Below, piece after piece: positions 1 to 8,849 of a DNA stretch of 64,000 bases (the first letter of the stretch is position 1; every line of letters begins with the position of its first letter). The notes under the pieces were generated by a model. It searched no databases. It was not told the DNA's origin and saw nothing but the letters and a program-made list of their open reading frames with translations. The position numbers and the translations under genes are program-made. The DNA lies in the NCBI GenBank assembly GCA_035529895.1, contig DATKVV010000068.1, forward strand, positions 65,015 to 129,014, written 5' to 3'. The stretch is from JAUWKC01 sp035529895. GTDB lineage: Bacteria; Planctomycetota; Phycisphaerae; Sedimentisphaerales; Anaerobacaceae.

Positions 1-314
1 TCCTGCCGTCCTCTTGGTTGCAGTCTCGTAGTTCTTGTCTGGACAGAAGCTTACGACCAAAAAGGGGAAATTCCCTGTGCAACACTTTCTGTTATGCCCG
101 GATTGTAGCTTCGTAATCTGCGACAGGCAAGCCAAACTTTCGGAGAAATCCTCCGGGTCGGCTGCAGGATATGGTTCCGAGCGCAGGTTGCGTCTTCGTC
201 GTCGAGAATGCCTGCCGGAAATCAGCGCAAAAAACACAAGCTTCCGGTTGATAAAGGAAAGCTTTTATCTTACAATGCGGAATTCTATAGCTATTTCATT
301 AAGGAGAACCACAA
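1..314. other. Leading non-coding stretch with the promoter of the first operon
   Basis: I see no supportable gene here. The reading frames that cross it have no recognisable domains and run out of frame into the first enzyme gene. The last 70 bases hold a promoter and a Shine-Dalgarno sequence (AAGGAG, 301-306) for the gene at 315. The left part may be the tail of something outside the window. Confidence 0.5.
248..276 (+). promoter_or_regulatory. Sigma70-type promoter of the sugar-catabolism operon
   Basis: TTGATA (248-253), a 17-base spacer and TACAAT (271-276) match the -35/-10 consensus at 5 of 6 positions each. A start near 283 would give a leader of about 30 bases carrying AAGGAG 8 bases before the ATG at 315. 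This is the best promoter match seen in the first 24 kb and probably drives the run of co-directional genes that follows. Confidence 0.65.
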
Positions 315-1313
315 ATGGCAAGACCTGTTACACTTTTTACCGGGCAGTGGGCGGATTTACCTCTCGAAGAATTGGCCAAAAAGGCGGCAATCTGGGGCTA
401 TGACGGGCTGGAACTGGCCTGCTGGGGCGACCACTTCGATGTGGACCAGGCCCTAAAGGACGACAAGTACTGCAAGACCAAGCGCGACCTGCTGAAAAAG
501 CACGGCCTCGAGGTGTTCGCAATCTCGACGCACCTTGTGGGTCAGTGCGTGTGCGATAATATCGATGCGCGTCATAAAGCCATCCTGCCGCCGGACGTCT
601 GGGGCGAGGGCGACCCCGAGAAGGTCCGCAAGCGGGCGGCCAAAAAGGTCATCGACACCGGCAAGGCCGCAAAGAAACTTGGCGTCAACGTCGTCAACGG
701 CTTTACGGGCAGTTCAATCTGGCACATGAATTATGCATTCCCGCCGGTCTCGCCGGATATGATAAAGGCCGGTTACAATGACTTTGCAGAACGATGGAAT
801 CCGATACTCGACGCCTTCAAGGCCGAGGGCGTGAAGTTTGCTCTGGAGGTCCACCCGACGGAGATAGCCTTTGACGTCGCGTCGGCGCAGCGTGCGATTG
901 AGGCCCTCGACGGCCACGAGGCCTTTGGCTTTAACTACGACCCGAGTCATCTGGGTTATCAGGGGGTGGATTACGTCAAGTTTATCCGTGTGTTTTCGCA
1001 GCGCATCTTCCATGTTCACATGAAGGATGCCTGGTGGGGACACGGCGACGGCACAGTGGGCGTGTTCGGAGGGCATACCGGCTTTGCCGACCCGCGTCGA
1101 TACTGGGATTTTCGGTCCCTCGGCCACGGGGACATTAATTTCGAGGAGATAATCGTGGCGCTCAACGATGCTGGTTATCGGGGGCCTTTGTCGGTGGAGT
1201 GGGAGGACAGCCGGATGGACCGCGAGCATGGGGCCAGGGAAGCGTGCGAGTTCGTCAAGAAGATAGACTTCAAGCCTTCCGCGGTTGCTTTTGACGCGGC
1301 ATTCGAGAAATAG
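315..1313 (+). CDS. Sugar phosphate isomerase/epimerase (xylose isomerase-like TIM barrel)
   Basis: A 332-residue cytoplasmic enzyme of the AP-endonuclease-2 / xylose isomerase-like TIM-barrel family, members of which interconvert keto and aldo sugars or epimerise them using a divalent metal. The expected metal-binding positions can be read in order: Glu in LEVHPTE (about residue 178), Asp/His in NYDPSHLGY (about 208), His in HVHMKDAW (about 235) and Glu in SVEWED (about 296). No signal peptide. The start is fixed by AAGGAG 8 bases upstream. It is the first gene of a long + strand operon with dehydrogenases, which suggests a sugar or keto-sugar catabolic role. The exact substrate cannot be read from sequence. 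Confidence 0.85.
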   Translation: MARPVTLFTGQWADLPLEELAKKAAIWGYDGLELACWGDHFDVDQALKDDKYCKTKRDLLKKHGLEVFAISTHLVGQCVCDNIDARHKAILPPDVWGEGDPEKVRKRAAKKVIDTGKAAKKLGVNVVNGFTGSSIWHMNYAFPPVSPDMIKAGYNDFAERWNPILDAFKAEGVKFALEVHPTEIAFDVASAQRAIEALDGHEAFGFNYDPSHLGYQGVDYVKFIRVFSQRIFHVHMKDAWWGHGDGTVGVFGGHTGFADPRRYWDFRSLGHGDINFEEIIVALNDAGYRGPLSVEWEDSRMDREHGAREACEFVKKIDFKPSAVAFDAAFEK

Positions 1314-1350
1314 ATGAAGCGAACAGATACAGTTTTGGGGTGTTTTGGTT

Positions 1351-2679
1351 ATGAATCATAAAAATATTGGTCGTCGGGAGTTTTTGAAAGGAATAACGGG
1401 GGCCGCGGTCGGGGCCATAGGTTTTCCGTACGTGGTTCCGTCATCGGCATTGGGCAAAGCCGGCAGTGTTGCGCCGAGCAATCGGGTCGTGGTTGGCTGC
1501 ATCGGTGTGGGGTCCCAGGGCAGCGGCGTGATGCAAAACTTTCTCAATCAGCAGGTTGCTCAGGTGGCGGCCGTCTGCGATGTCAAGTCTGACAGACGCG
1601 AGGCCGCACGCAGGCGCGTGGATACGCAGTACAACACCAGTGGCTGCAAGGAGTATCACGACTTCCGCGAGCTGCTGGCCCGCGACGACATTGACGCGGT
1701 CATGATTGCCTCCACCGACCACTGGCATGTCCTGCTCGCGCTGGCGGCGGCAAGGGCAGGCAAGGACATATATCTTGAAAAGCCTATGGGTTTGAGCCTG
1801 GTTGAAGACCAGACCCTGCGTGCCGCCTGCCATGAGCGTGGAACGGTGTTTCAGTTCGGCACCCAGCAGCGCTCCGACCGAAAATTCCGTCAGGCGTGCG
1901 AGCTGGCCGTGAACGGCCGGCTTGGCAAAGTCCGTACCATCAATGTAATGTCACCCAGCAGCGTCGCCGGCGGCTCAATGAAGCCGGCGCCGATCCCGGA
2001 ATGGCTGGATTACGATTTCTGGCTGGGCCCGGCCCCTTATACGCCTTACACCGAAGACCGCTGCTCCAATAAGCTGTGGTGGTTCCATTCCGACTATGCC
2101 GTTGGGTGGATAGCGGGCTGGGGTGTTCACCCGCTGGATATCGCCTTGTGGGGCGGAGGACAAGCGGTTGCCGGTCCGGTGGAGCTGGAAGGAACCGGCG
2201 CCTTTCCCGCGGATGGATTCTGTGATACCGCCACCGACTGGCGCATTGTCCTAAAGTATGCGAGTGGCCTTATAATGAATTATGCGGGCGGCCCTCAGCC
2301 CGAAGAATGGCGGCAGCGCTATGGAAAGGACTCCCACGGTATCGGCTTCGAAGGCCCCGATGGATGGGTGCACGTTAACCGCAGTCGCATTGTTGCCGAC
2401 CCGCCATCCCTGCTCGATTCGGTGATTGGACCGAACGAGATTCACCTATACCAGAGCAACAACCATGTGGGAAACTTCCTCGAATGTGTCAAGAGCCGGT
2501 CTGAGACCGTGTGCCCGATTGACGTGGCCGTGCGGGCCGACATAGTGTGCCACCTGAGTGACATTGCCATCCGAACCAGGCGAAAAATCAGGTGGGACCC
2601 GGTGAAAGAAGAGATTATCGGCGACCCGGAGGCTTCGCGCAGGCTGACCCGCGCAATGCGCAGCCCCTGGCACCTGTAG
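1351..2679 (+). CDS. Tat-exported Gfo/Idh/MocA family oxidoreductase
   Basis: About 442 residues. The N-terminus is a twin-arginine signal (RREFLKG, then a hydrophobic stretch), so the protein is folded with its cofactor and exported. A Rossmann motif follows at about residue 50 (GCIGVGSQGSG), then the family EKP motif (YLEKPMG), then the C-terminal alpha/beta dehydrogenase domain with the WGVHPLDIALWGGG stretch near the active site. The family oxidises or epimerises sugars and cyclitols with NAD(P). I chose ATG 1351 over an in-frame TTG six bases earlier. It sits between two TIM-barrel isomerases, consistent with one pathway. Confidence 0.85.
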   Translation: MNHKNIGRREFLKGITGAAVGAIGFPYVVPSSALGKAGSVAPSNRVVVGCIGVGSQGSGVMQNFLNQQVAQVAAVCDVKSDRREAARRRVDTQYNTSGCKEYHDFRELLARDDIDAVMIASTDHWHVLLALAAARAGKDIYLEKPMGLSLVEDQTLRAACHERGTVFQFGTQQRSDRKFRQACELAVNGRLGKVRTINVMSPSSVAGGSMKPAPIPEWLDYDFWLGPAPYTPYTEDRCSNKLWWFHSDYAVGWIAGWGVHPLDIALWGGGQAVAGPVELEGTGAFPADGFCDTATDWRIVLKYASGLIMNYAGGPQPEEWRQRYGKDSHGIGFEGPDGWVHVNRSRIVADPPSLLDSVIGPNEIHLYQSNNHVGNFLECVKSRSETVCPIDVAVRADIVCHLSDIAIRTRRKIRWDPVKEEIIGDPEASRRLTRAMRSPWHL

Positions 2680-2701
2680 AAGGACAAAAGGGAGACGTGC
2701 A

Positions 2702-3526
2702 ATGGGCAAGTTGTTTATAGGAGTCAATCTCGAGTTTGTCCGACACGAGGACAAGTCATTCGAGTGGGGCGTGGAGAAAGCCGCTCAGTTGGGCTATGAG
2801 TATGTAGAGCCGATGGTTCATTGGGGGCGTGAGCTGCTCAGTGAGGCCGGCTACTTCCACAGCGTGTCGATGCTGGATGACCCGTTTCGTATAAAGCGAG
2901 CGTGCGAGAAAGCAGGCGTGAAGCTATCCGGTCTTTCATCGCACACTCCGCTTTGCAGGCCGGAGGTCAGCACCGAATACCTCAAACAGGCGATTCGATT
3001 CGCGGCCGAGTGTGGCGCCCCTGTCGTTAATACCGATGAGGGCCCCAAACCCGCCTGGACCACGGAACAAGAGGACCACGTGCTAATGAAGTATGTGCTG
3101 ACCGAGGCAGCCAAAGTCGCTGAAGCTCGCGGCATACTTATTGGTCTTGAGCCGCACCAGCAGTACAGCAAGCACCCTGACGGTCTGGATAAGATTTACG
3201 GGCTGGTTGATTCCCCGGCCATCGGAATTAACTTCGATACCGGAAACAGCTACCTCGCCGGGCAAGACCCTATTGAGTGGCTCAAGCGCGTCAAGGACAG
3301 GCTTATTCATTTGCATGCCAAAGATATTTCGATGCAGCAATCCAGGGACGAACGCGGCAAGGTTACAGGCACCGCCGTCGGCTGTGCCTGCGGTGACGGC
3401 GTCATCGACTGGAAAAAGGTAATCGAGGTGTGCAAGACCGCACCGCGTGACATCGTTATGAGCGTCGAATGCGGCACGGTTGACCAGGCCGAGCGAAGCA
3501 TTAAGCACCTGAAAGGATTATTATAG
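2702..3526 (+). CDS. Sugar phosphate isomerase/epimerase, second TIM-barrel enzyme
   Basis: 274 residues, same superfamily as the gene at 315 but clearly diverged. Metal-ligand motifs are present in order: GLEPHQQY, NFDTGNSYL, HLHAKD and SVECGT. The start ATG follows AAGGGAG by a few bases. No signal peptide, so it acts in the cytoplasm. It lies 22 bases after the Tat oxidoreductase, so the two are almost certainly co-transcribed. Which sugar or cyclitol it acts on is not visible. Confidence 0.83.
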   Translation: MGKLFIGVNLEFVRHEDKSFEWGVEKAAQLGYEYVEPMVHWGRELLSEAGYFHSVSMLDDPFRIKRACEKAGVKLSGLSSHTPLCRPEVSTEYLKQAIRFAAECGAPVVNTDEGPKPAWTTEQEDHVLMKYVLTEAAKVAEARGILIGLEPHQQYSKHPDGLDKIYGLVDSPAIGINFDTGNSYLAGQDPIEWLKRVKDRLIHLHAKDISMQQSRDERGKVTGTAVGCACGDGVIDWKKVIEVCKTAPRDIVMSVECGTVDQAERSIKHLKGLL

Positions 3527-3632
3527 CGACATTTTGTTGGACAGGCCCCGACCAGGCGATGTTCCAGCTTTGCACTTACTTGCAAATCGGCACTGAGGAG
3601 GAGCGAGTTCGAACGTTGTGGGGTAAAGTCTC

Positions 3633-5102
3633 ATGAAAAAAGACTTTATTAAGAGAAGAGAGTTCCTGCAGGCCGCGGCGGCTGGGGCCGCTTCCCTTCT
3701 TGCAGGCCTGCACATGACAGGATGTTCAGCGGCCAGCCGCACCGCTGGTAAAAGCGCCGCTCGCAAGCCTAATCTCGTCTTTCTTCTGGCCGACCAGTGG
3801 CGCGCACAAGCCGCAGGCTATGCGGGTGATCCTAACGCCATTACTCCCAACCTTGACAGGCTCGCCAAGGGAAGCGTCAACTTTACGAACGCCGTCTCCG
3901 GCTGCCCTGTCTGCAGTCCCTACCGCGCAAGCCTGATTACCGGCCGATACCCGCTCGCTCACGGCGTCTTCCTAAACGACGTGCGTTTGAATAACGACGC
4001 TGTTTCCATCGCTCAGGCATACAACAATGCCGGCTACGAAACCGGCTATATCGGCAAATGGCACCTCGATGGAGACCAGAGAAGCGCCTTTATACCACGG
4101 CAAAGAAGGCAGGGCTTTAAGTTCTGGAAGGCCCTCGGCTGCACCCACGATTATAACAACTCCTTTTATTACGCCGACGAGAATGTAAAACTCAAATGGG
4201 AAGGTTACGACGCAATCGCCCAGACCGAAGAGGCCCGGCGCTACATCCGGCAGCACGCCAGAGGCGGGTCCTTTGCACTTTTTCTTTCCTGGGGACCTCC
4301 CCATGCCCCGTATCACACGGCCCCTAAGCGATACAGAGATTTGTTAAAGGACAAAAAGTTAACCTTGAGGCCCAATGTCCCCAAAGAGTATGAAGCGAGG
4401 GCGATAAAAGACCTTACCGGCTATTACGCACACATGGTCGCACTCGACGAGTGTGTTGGGAAAATCCTCAGGACACTTAAGGAAACGGGGCTGGAAGATG
4501 AAACCATTGTTGTGTTTACCTCTGACCACGGGGACATGCTTTATTCGCAGGGCGAGCAAAAGAAGCAGCGGCCATGGGATGAGTCCATCATGGTTCCGTT
4601 TCTCGTGCGCTATCCTGCGGCACATGGCAAAGCGGGCAGGACTATCGATATGCCCATCAACGCTCCCGACATCATGCCGACCCTGCTGGGCTTAAGCGGC
4701 CTTGACATACCGGATACCGTAGAGGGAACGGATTTCTCGGATATCATAAGAGGCGCCAAAGGGCCGGACGACAACGCTGCACTGATTACCTGCCCTTCGC
4801 CGTTCGGCCAGTGGAAAAGGGAAAAACACGGCGGCAGGGAATATCGCGGCGTGCGCACGCGACGCTATACCTACGTACGGGATCTGAAGGGTCCCTGGCT
4901 GCTTTATGATAACCAGGCCGACCCCTACCAGCTCAACAACCTCTGCAATAAGCCCGAGTACAGCGAATTACGGAAGGAACTGGAGGGCCTATTGTCGCAA
5001 AAACTAAGACAGACAAATGATGAATTTCTATCCGGCTGGGACTATATCAATAGATGGAACTATATCGTTGATAGCTCCGGGACGGTGGAGTATCTCAATT
5101 AG
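3633..5102 (+). CDS. Exported formylglycine-type sulfatase, lipoprotein-like
   Basis: 489 residues. The N-terminus has twin arginines (KRREFLQ), a hydrophobic segment and a lipobox-like MTGC, suggesting Tat export and lipid attachment. The alkaline-phosphatase-fold sulfatase domain starts at about residue 45 (NLVFLLADQWR). The active-site signature is C-S-P-Y-R with Cys94 as the residue to be converted to formylglycine, followed by ASLITGRYP. Further metal-site elements are GKWHLDG and TSDHGDML. Family role: hydrolysis of sulfate esters, here plausibly on sulfated polysaccharides such as algal ones. Maturation needs a formylglycine-generating or anSME enzyme, which is not in the window. Confidence 0.9.
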   Translation: MKKDFIKRREFLQAAAAGAASLLAGLHMTGCSAASRTAGKSAARKPNLVFLLADQWRAQAAGYAGDPNAITPNLDRLAKGSVNFTNAVSGCPVCSPYRASLITGRYPLAHGVFLNDVRLNNDAVSIAQAYNNAGYETGYIGKWHLDGDQRSAFIPRQRRQGFKFWKALGCTHDYNNSFYYADENVKLKWEGYDAIAQTEEARRYIRQHARGGSFALFLSWGPPHAPYHTAPKRYRDLLKDKKLTLRPNVPKEYEARAIKDLTGYYAHMVALDECVGKILRTLKETGLEDETIVVFTSDHGDMLYSQGEQKKQRPWDESIMVPFLVRYPAAHGKAGRTIDMPINAPDIMPTLLGLSGLDIPDTVEGTDFSDIIRGAKGPDDNAALITCPSPFGQWKREKHGGREYRGVRTRRYTYVRDLKGPWLLYDNQADPYQLNNLCNKPEYSELRKELEGLLSQKLRQTNDEFLSGWDYINRWNYIVDSSGTVEYLN

Positions 5103-5140
5103 TGTGGTGAGGCCGCCATTGTGCGAAATCTTCCTGGTTT

Positions 5141-5170
5141 TTGGCTGTAAGTGTGTGTTTGGAGTAGAAT
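5141..5170 (+). promoter_or_regulatory. Candidate internal promoter before the ThuA gene
   Basis: TTGGCT (5141-5146), an 18-base spacer and TAGAAT (5165-5170) resemble a sigma70 promoter (4/6 and 5/6). The 188-base gap before the gene at 5291 is longer than most gaps in this locus, which fits a new transcription start. The leader would be about 115 bases. No terminator is evident between the sulfatase and this site, so read-through is also possible. Confidence 0.35.
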
Positions 5171-5290
5171 TACAAATGATTACGGCGGGTAATTGAATAA
5201 AATGGTGGCCATAAGGCGTCGTTTTTAGTAGACTTGTAGCTCTTTGAGAAGGTCGAAAAACAAGTAACGGTATCGGAAAAGGGTGGCACG

Positions 5291-6073
5291 ATGAAATATG
5301 CACGCAAAGCCGTATCCTTGCCCAGGGCGTTGGTCTCTATTCTGCTGGCGGTGGTGGTCTGCTGCTGTTCGTGTGGGCGGTCCCCCCAGAGGGGGCAAGA
5401 CGACGCTAAGAAGATCAAGGTGGTGGTTGTAACTGCCGGGCACGGGTTCAAAAAGGAGCCTTTTTTTGCGATTTTCGAAAGCAGCGGTGATATCAATTAT
5501 GTCGAGGCGGAGCAGCGAGACCAGAGCGAGCTATTCGAGGATATCAGCGGCTGGGACTATGACGTGATAGTGCTGTACAACATGACGCAGGAGATTTCGC
5601 CGGCGAGGCAGCACAACCTAACCTCGCTGTTGAATCGCGGCGTGGGGCTGGTCGCCCTGCACCACTCGATAGGGGCTTTCCAGCAGTGGCCGGAGTATCG
5701 AAAAATCATTGGTGGCAGGTTTTATCTGAACGAGATGGAAGAAAATGGGGTGATGCACGGCAAGAGCGACTACCAGCACGGCCTGGACATCGCCGTTCAC
5801 GTCGGGGACAAACGCCATCCGATTACGCGGGGAATGAAGGATTTTGTCATACATGACGAAGCCTACAAGAAGTGTGTTTTTGAGAAGGGTAATCACGTGC
5901 TGCTGACCACGAATCACCCGGCCAGCGATGAACCGTTATGCTGGGTAAGAGGCTACGGCAAGGCGAGGGTATGTTATATCCAACTGGGCCATGACTCTGC
6001 GGCGTATGAGAACGAAAATTACCGCCGGCTCGTGTCACGCGCGATCAGGTGGTCGGCGGGCAGACTGAATTAG
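5291..6073 (+). CDS. ThuA-like domain lipoprotein
   Basis: 260 residues with an N-terminal export signal rich in Cys (VVVCCCSCG), most simply read as a lipoprotein signal. The rest is a single ThuA-like (class I glutamine-amidotransferase-like fold) domain: KVVVVTAGHGF at the start, the DYDVIVLYNM strand, the GVGLVALHHSIG turn, HPITRGMKDF, and a C-terminal GYGKARVCYIQLGHD. ThuA proteins take part in trehalose and other sugar use, but their biochemical activity is poorly defined. A second ThuA domain is encoded at 8850. The protein probably acts outside the cytoplasm with the exported oxidoreductases. Confidence 0.8.
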   Translation: MKYARKAVSLPRALVSILLAVVVCCCSCGRSPQRGQDDAKKIKVVVVTAGHGFKKEPFFAIFESSGDINYVEAEQRDQSELFEDISGWDYDVIVLYNMTQEISPARQHNLTSLLNRGVGLVALHHSIGAFQQWPEYRKIIGGRFYLNEMEENGVMHGKSDYQHGLDIAVHVGDKRHPITRGMKDFVIHDEAYKKCVFEKGNHVLLTTNHPASDEPLCWVRGYGKARVCYIQLGHDSAAYENENYRRLVSRAIRWSAGRLN

Positions 6074-6112
6074 GCTGCTATAATTGTGCTTTCATAGAGG
6101 TTGGAGGTTATT

Positions 6113-7420
6113 ATGAACAAGAGCGAGCGTATCACGCGGCGCGGCTTCCTGAGGAAAGCTGCGGGTGTCGCCGCAGGTACGGTGGCATTTCCATATTTCG
6201 TGCCGTCATCGGCGCTAGGCAAGGGCGGCAATGTCGCTGCCGGCAACAGGATTGTGATGGGCGCTATTGGTTACGGCTGGCAGGGCGGCAGTAATACAAA
6301 GGGCTTCCTCGAAAAGCCTGAGGTACAGTACGTCGCCGTCTGCGATGTCGACAAGAGCCACCTCGAACAGGCCAAGACAAAGGTCGATAACAAGTACGGC
6401 AACAAAGATTGTGCGGCCTATAATGACTTTAGAGAGTTGATTGCTCGCGGCGACCTGGATGCGGTCAACATCGCCCTGCCGGACCATTGGCACTCCATAC
6501 CTGCGATAATGGCCGCCAGGGCCGGGCTTGACATTCACGGTGAAAAGCCCCTCTCTCACACTCTCGTCGAAGGCCGGGCTATGTGTGACGCGGTCAAGAG
6601 GTACGGTCGAATATGGCAGACGGGAAGCTGGCAGAGGTCCGTCGAAAACTTCCATCGCGCGTGTGAGCTTGTGCGCAACGGCCGAATCGGAAAAGTGCAT
6701 CGCGTCGAGGTAGGTCTCGGCGGAGGATACAGTGATTACGCCGGAACCAAAGACAAGCAAACACTCGGTCCGCCGCCGCCCGAACTGGATTACGACTTCT
6801 GGCTTGGACCGGCGCCCTGGGCGCCCTATTGCCCGGCCAGAGTGCATAAGAACTGGCGCTGGCACATGGACTACGGCGGCGGCAGAATCATGGACTGGGT
6901 AGGCCACCACATTGATATCGCCCACTGGGGCCTTGGCCTGGATGATACCGGTCCCGTGGAGGTCGAGGGCTGGGGCAAGTATCCCACCGAAGGAGTGTGG
7001 AACGCCGCCACCGACTACGAGTTCAGGTGCAAGTATGCGAACGGGGTCGAACTGGTCTCGGCCAGCAGCTTCGCCGGCGGCACCAAGTGGTATGGCGATA
7101 AGGGCTGGATCCATGTTAATCGCGGCAAGCTTGACGCCAATCCCAAAAGCGTTCTTGACGAGGTCATCGGTCGCGACGAAATACGCCTCTACAGGAGCCG
7201 CGACCATTTGCAGAACTTTCTCGACTGTGTAAAGACCCGGCAGCAGACCATCACACCCTGCGAAGTGGCCCATCGCTCAGCCAGCGTCGGCCACCTTGGG
7301 GTCATCGCCATAAGGTTGGGGCGAAAAATCCGCTTCAACCCGGAGACCGAGCAAATCGTTGGCGACTCTACCGCAAACAGCATGCTCGGCAAACCCATGA
7401 GAAGCCCCTGGCATATTTGA
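6113..7420 (+). CDS. Tat-exported Gfo/Idh/MocA family oxidoreductase
   Basis: About 435 residues. Twin-arginine signal TRRGFLRKAAG, then VPSSALGKGG, which is nearly the same cleavage region as in the genes at 1351 and 7447. The Rossmann loop reads MGAIGYGWQGG and the EKP motif is intact (HGEKPLS). The C-terminal half carries DWVGHHIDIAHWG, the usual active-site helix. The start is ATG 6113, 5 bases after GGAGG. An earlier in-frame TTG overlaps that Shine-Dalgarno sequence and is rejected. Likely an NAD(P)-dependent sugar dehydrogenase or a lyase/hydrolase of the exported GH109-like branch. The sequence does not decide between these. Confidence 0.85.
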   Translation: MNKSERITRRGFLRKAAGVAAGTVAFPYFVPSSALGKGGNVAAGNRIVMGAIGYGWQGGSNTKGFLEKPEVQYVAVCDVDKSHLEQAKTKVDNKYGNKDCAAYNDFRELIARGDLDAVNIALPDHWHSIPAIMAARAGLDIHGEKPLSHTLVEGRAMCDAVKRYGRIWQTGSWQRSVENFHRACELVRNGRIGKVHRVEVGLGGGYSDYAGTKDKQTLGPPPPELDYDFWLGPAPWAPYCPARVHKNWRWHMDYGGGRIMDWVGHHIDIAHWGLGLDDTGPVEVEGWGKYPTEGVWNAATDYEFRCKYANGVELVSASSFAGGTKWYGDKGWIHVNRGKLDANPKSVLDEVIGRDEIRLYRSRDHLQNFLDCVKTRQQTITPCEVAHRSASVGHLGVIAIRLGRKIRFNPETEQIVGDSTANSMLGKPMRSPWHI

Positions 7421-7446
7421 AACTTTTGTGGGAAGGAGACTCGATA

Positions 7447-8757
7447 GTGTCAGAGCTTAAGAATCTTAGCCGACGTCAGTTCTTGAAAACGGCAACCGGC
7501 GCCGCCGCGGTGATAGGTTTTCCATATCTTATTCCGTCTTCGGCGCTGGGCAAGGCCGGCACGGTCGCGCCCGGCAATCGCATCGTCATGGGAGCTATCG
7601 GCGTCGGGTCGATGGGCACCGGCGACATGAAAGGTTTCCTGCGCAGAAACGACGTGCAGATGGTGGCTGTCTGCGACGTCGATAAGAAGCATCGCGACCG
7701 GGCAAAAAAAATGGTGGACGATAAATACGGCAACAGCGACTGCAGGACATATCTTGATTTTCGCGAGCTAATCGGTCGGGGCGACCTGAATGCGGTCATG
7801 CTCGCGCTGCCGGACCACTGGCACGCCGTTATCGCGGTTGCCGCCGCTCAGGCCGGTCTGGACATCCACGCCCAGAAGCCGCTGGCCCGGACCATCCGCG
7901 AAGGCCGCGCAATCTGTGAGGCGGTCGAAAAGTACGGCGTCGTATGGCAGACCGGCAGCCAGCAGCGCTCGGATCGGAACTTCCGCCGGGCCTGCGAGCT
8001 TGTGCGCAACGGCAGAATCGGCAAGGTCTACAAAGTCGAGGTCGGGCTGCCCGACGGCAGAGGCACGGGCCAAAAACCGCTGCTTCCCGTTCCGGATGGT
8101 TTGGACTGGGATTTCTGGCTGGGCCCGGCGCCATGGAGACCATACCAGGATTTCGGGAGGGGCGACTGCCATTGGGACTGGCGATGGATAATGGATTACA
8201 GCGGGGGCCAGCTAACCGACTGGGCCGGCCATCACATCGACATTGCCCACTGGGGCCTCGGCCTGGACCGCACGGGGCCGGTTGAGATTGAGGGGCGCGG
8301 CGTATATCCGAGCGGGGGAATATACGATGTCCCCATCGCCTACAAGTTTACCTGTAAGTACGCCGACGGCCTGACCATGATTGTCGCCAACGACAGCCAG
8401 CAGCCCAAAGGCAGAGGCGCCACCTGGTATGGGGACAAAGGCTGGATTCAGGTCAATCGCAGTAAGCTGGACGCCGAGCCGAAATCGGTTTTGGATTCGG
8501 TCATCGGTCCCGACGAGATACACCTGTACAAGAGCGACGACCACAAGGGCAACTTCCTCGACTGCATTCACACCCGCTCGGAGACGGTCGCCCCCGTTGA
8601 GGTTGGGCACCGCTCCATCAGCGTAGGCCTGTTGGGAGAAATAGCCATGCTGACTGAGCAAAAACTTAAGTGGGACCCGGAAAAAGAAATCTTCCTCAAT
8701 GACGACGAGGCCAACAGAATGTTGTCCCGGCCGATGCGCAGCGCCTGGCATCTGTAA
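7447..8757 (+). CDS. Tat-exported Gfo/Idh/MocA family oxidoreductase with QKP instead of EKP
   Basis: About 436 residues, starting at GTG 7447 with AAGGAG 8 bases upstream. It is a close paralogue of the gene at 6113: Tat signal SRRQFLKTATG, Rossmann loop MGAIGVGSMGTG, and DWAGHHIDIAHWG. The normally conserved EKP motif reads A-Q-K-P, so the Glu is replaced by Gln while the catalytic Lys stays. The other five family members in the window keep EKP. The change may alter catalysis or proton transfer. The spacing of 26 bases from the previous gene indicates co-transcription. Confidence 0.84.
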   Translation: MSELKNLSRRQFLKTATGAAAVIGFPYLIPSSALGKAGTVAPGNRIVMGAIGVGSMGTGDMKGFLRRNDVQMVAVCDVDKKHRDRAKKMVDDKYGNSDCRTYLDFRELIGRGDLNAVMLALPDHWHAVIAVAAAQAGLDIHAQKPLARTIREGRAICEAVEKYGVVWQTGSQQRSDRNFRRACELVRNGRIGKVYKVEVGLPDGRGTGQKPLLPVPDGLDWDFWLGPAPWRPYQDFGRGDCHWDWRWIMDYSGGQLTDWAGHHIDIAHWGLGLDRTGPVEIEGRGVYPSGGIYDVPIAYKFTCKYADGLTMIVANDSQQPKGRGATWYGDKGWIQVNRSKLDAEPKSVLDSVIGPDEIHLYKSDDHKGNFLDCIHTRSETVAPVEVGHRSISVGLLGEIAMLTEQKLKWDPEKEIFLNDDEANRMLSRPMRSAWHL

Positions 8758-8849
8758 ACGGCGGTCTCGGCGCATCGTCGATGGAGTGGTGATATTTTGA
8801 TGTTTCGTGTTAAAAAATAACACTTACAAAAGCTAAGAAAGGGGAAAAA

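Noticed and set aside
35..403. Open frame at the left edge
   Set aside because: It overlaps the promoter and start of the isomerase gene in another frame and shows no protein-like pattern.
8806..8822. Terminator before the ThuA-HEAT gene
   Set aside because: GTGTTA-AAAAA-TAACAC is a short AT-rich inverted repeat without a G/C stem or a T-run, and the flanking genes look co-transcribed.
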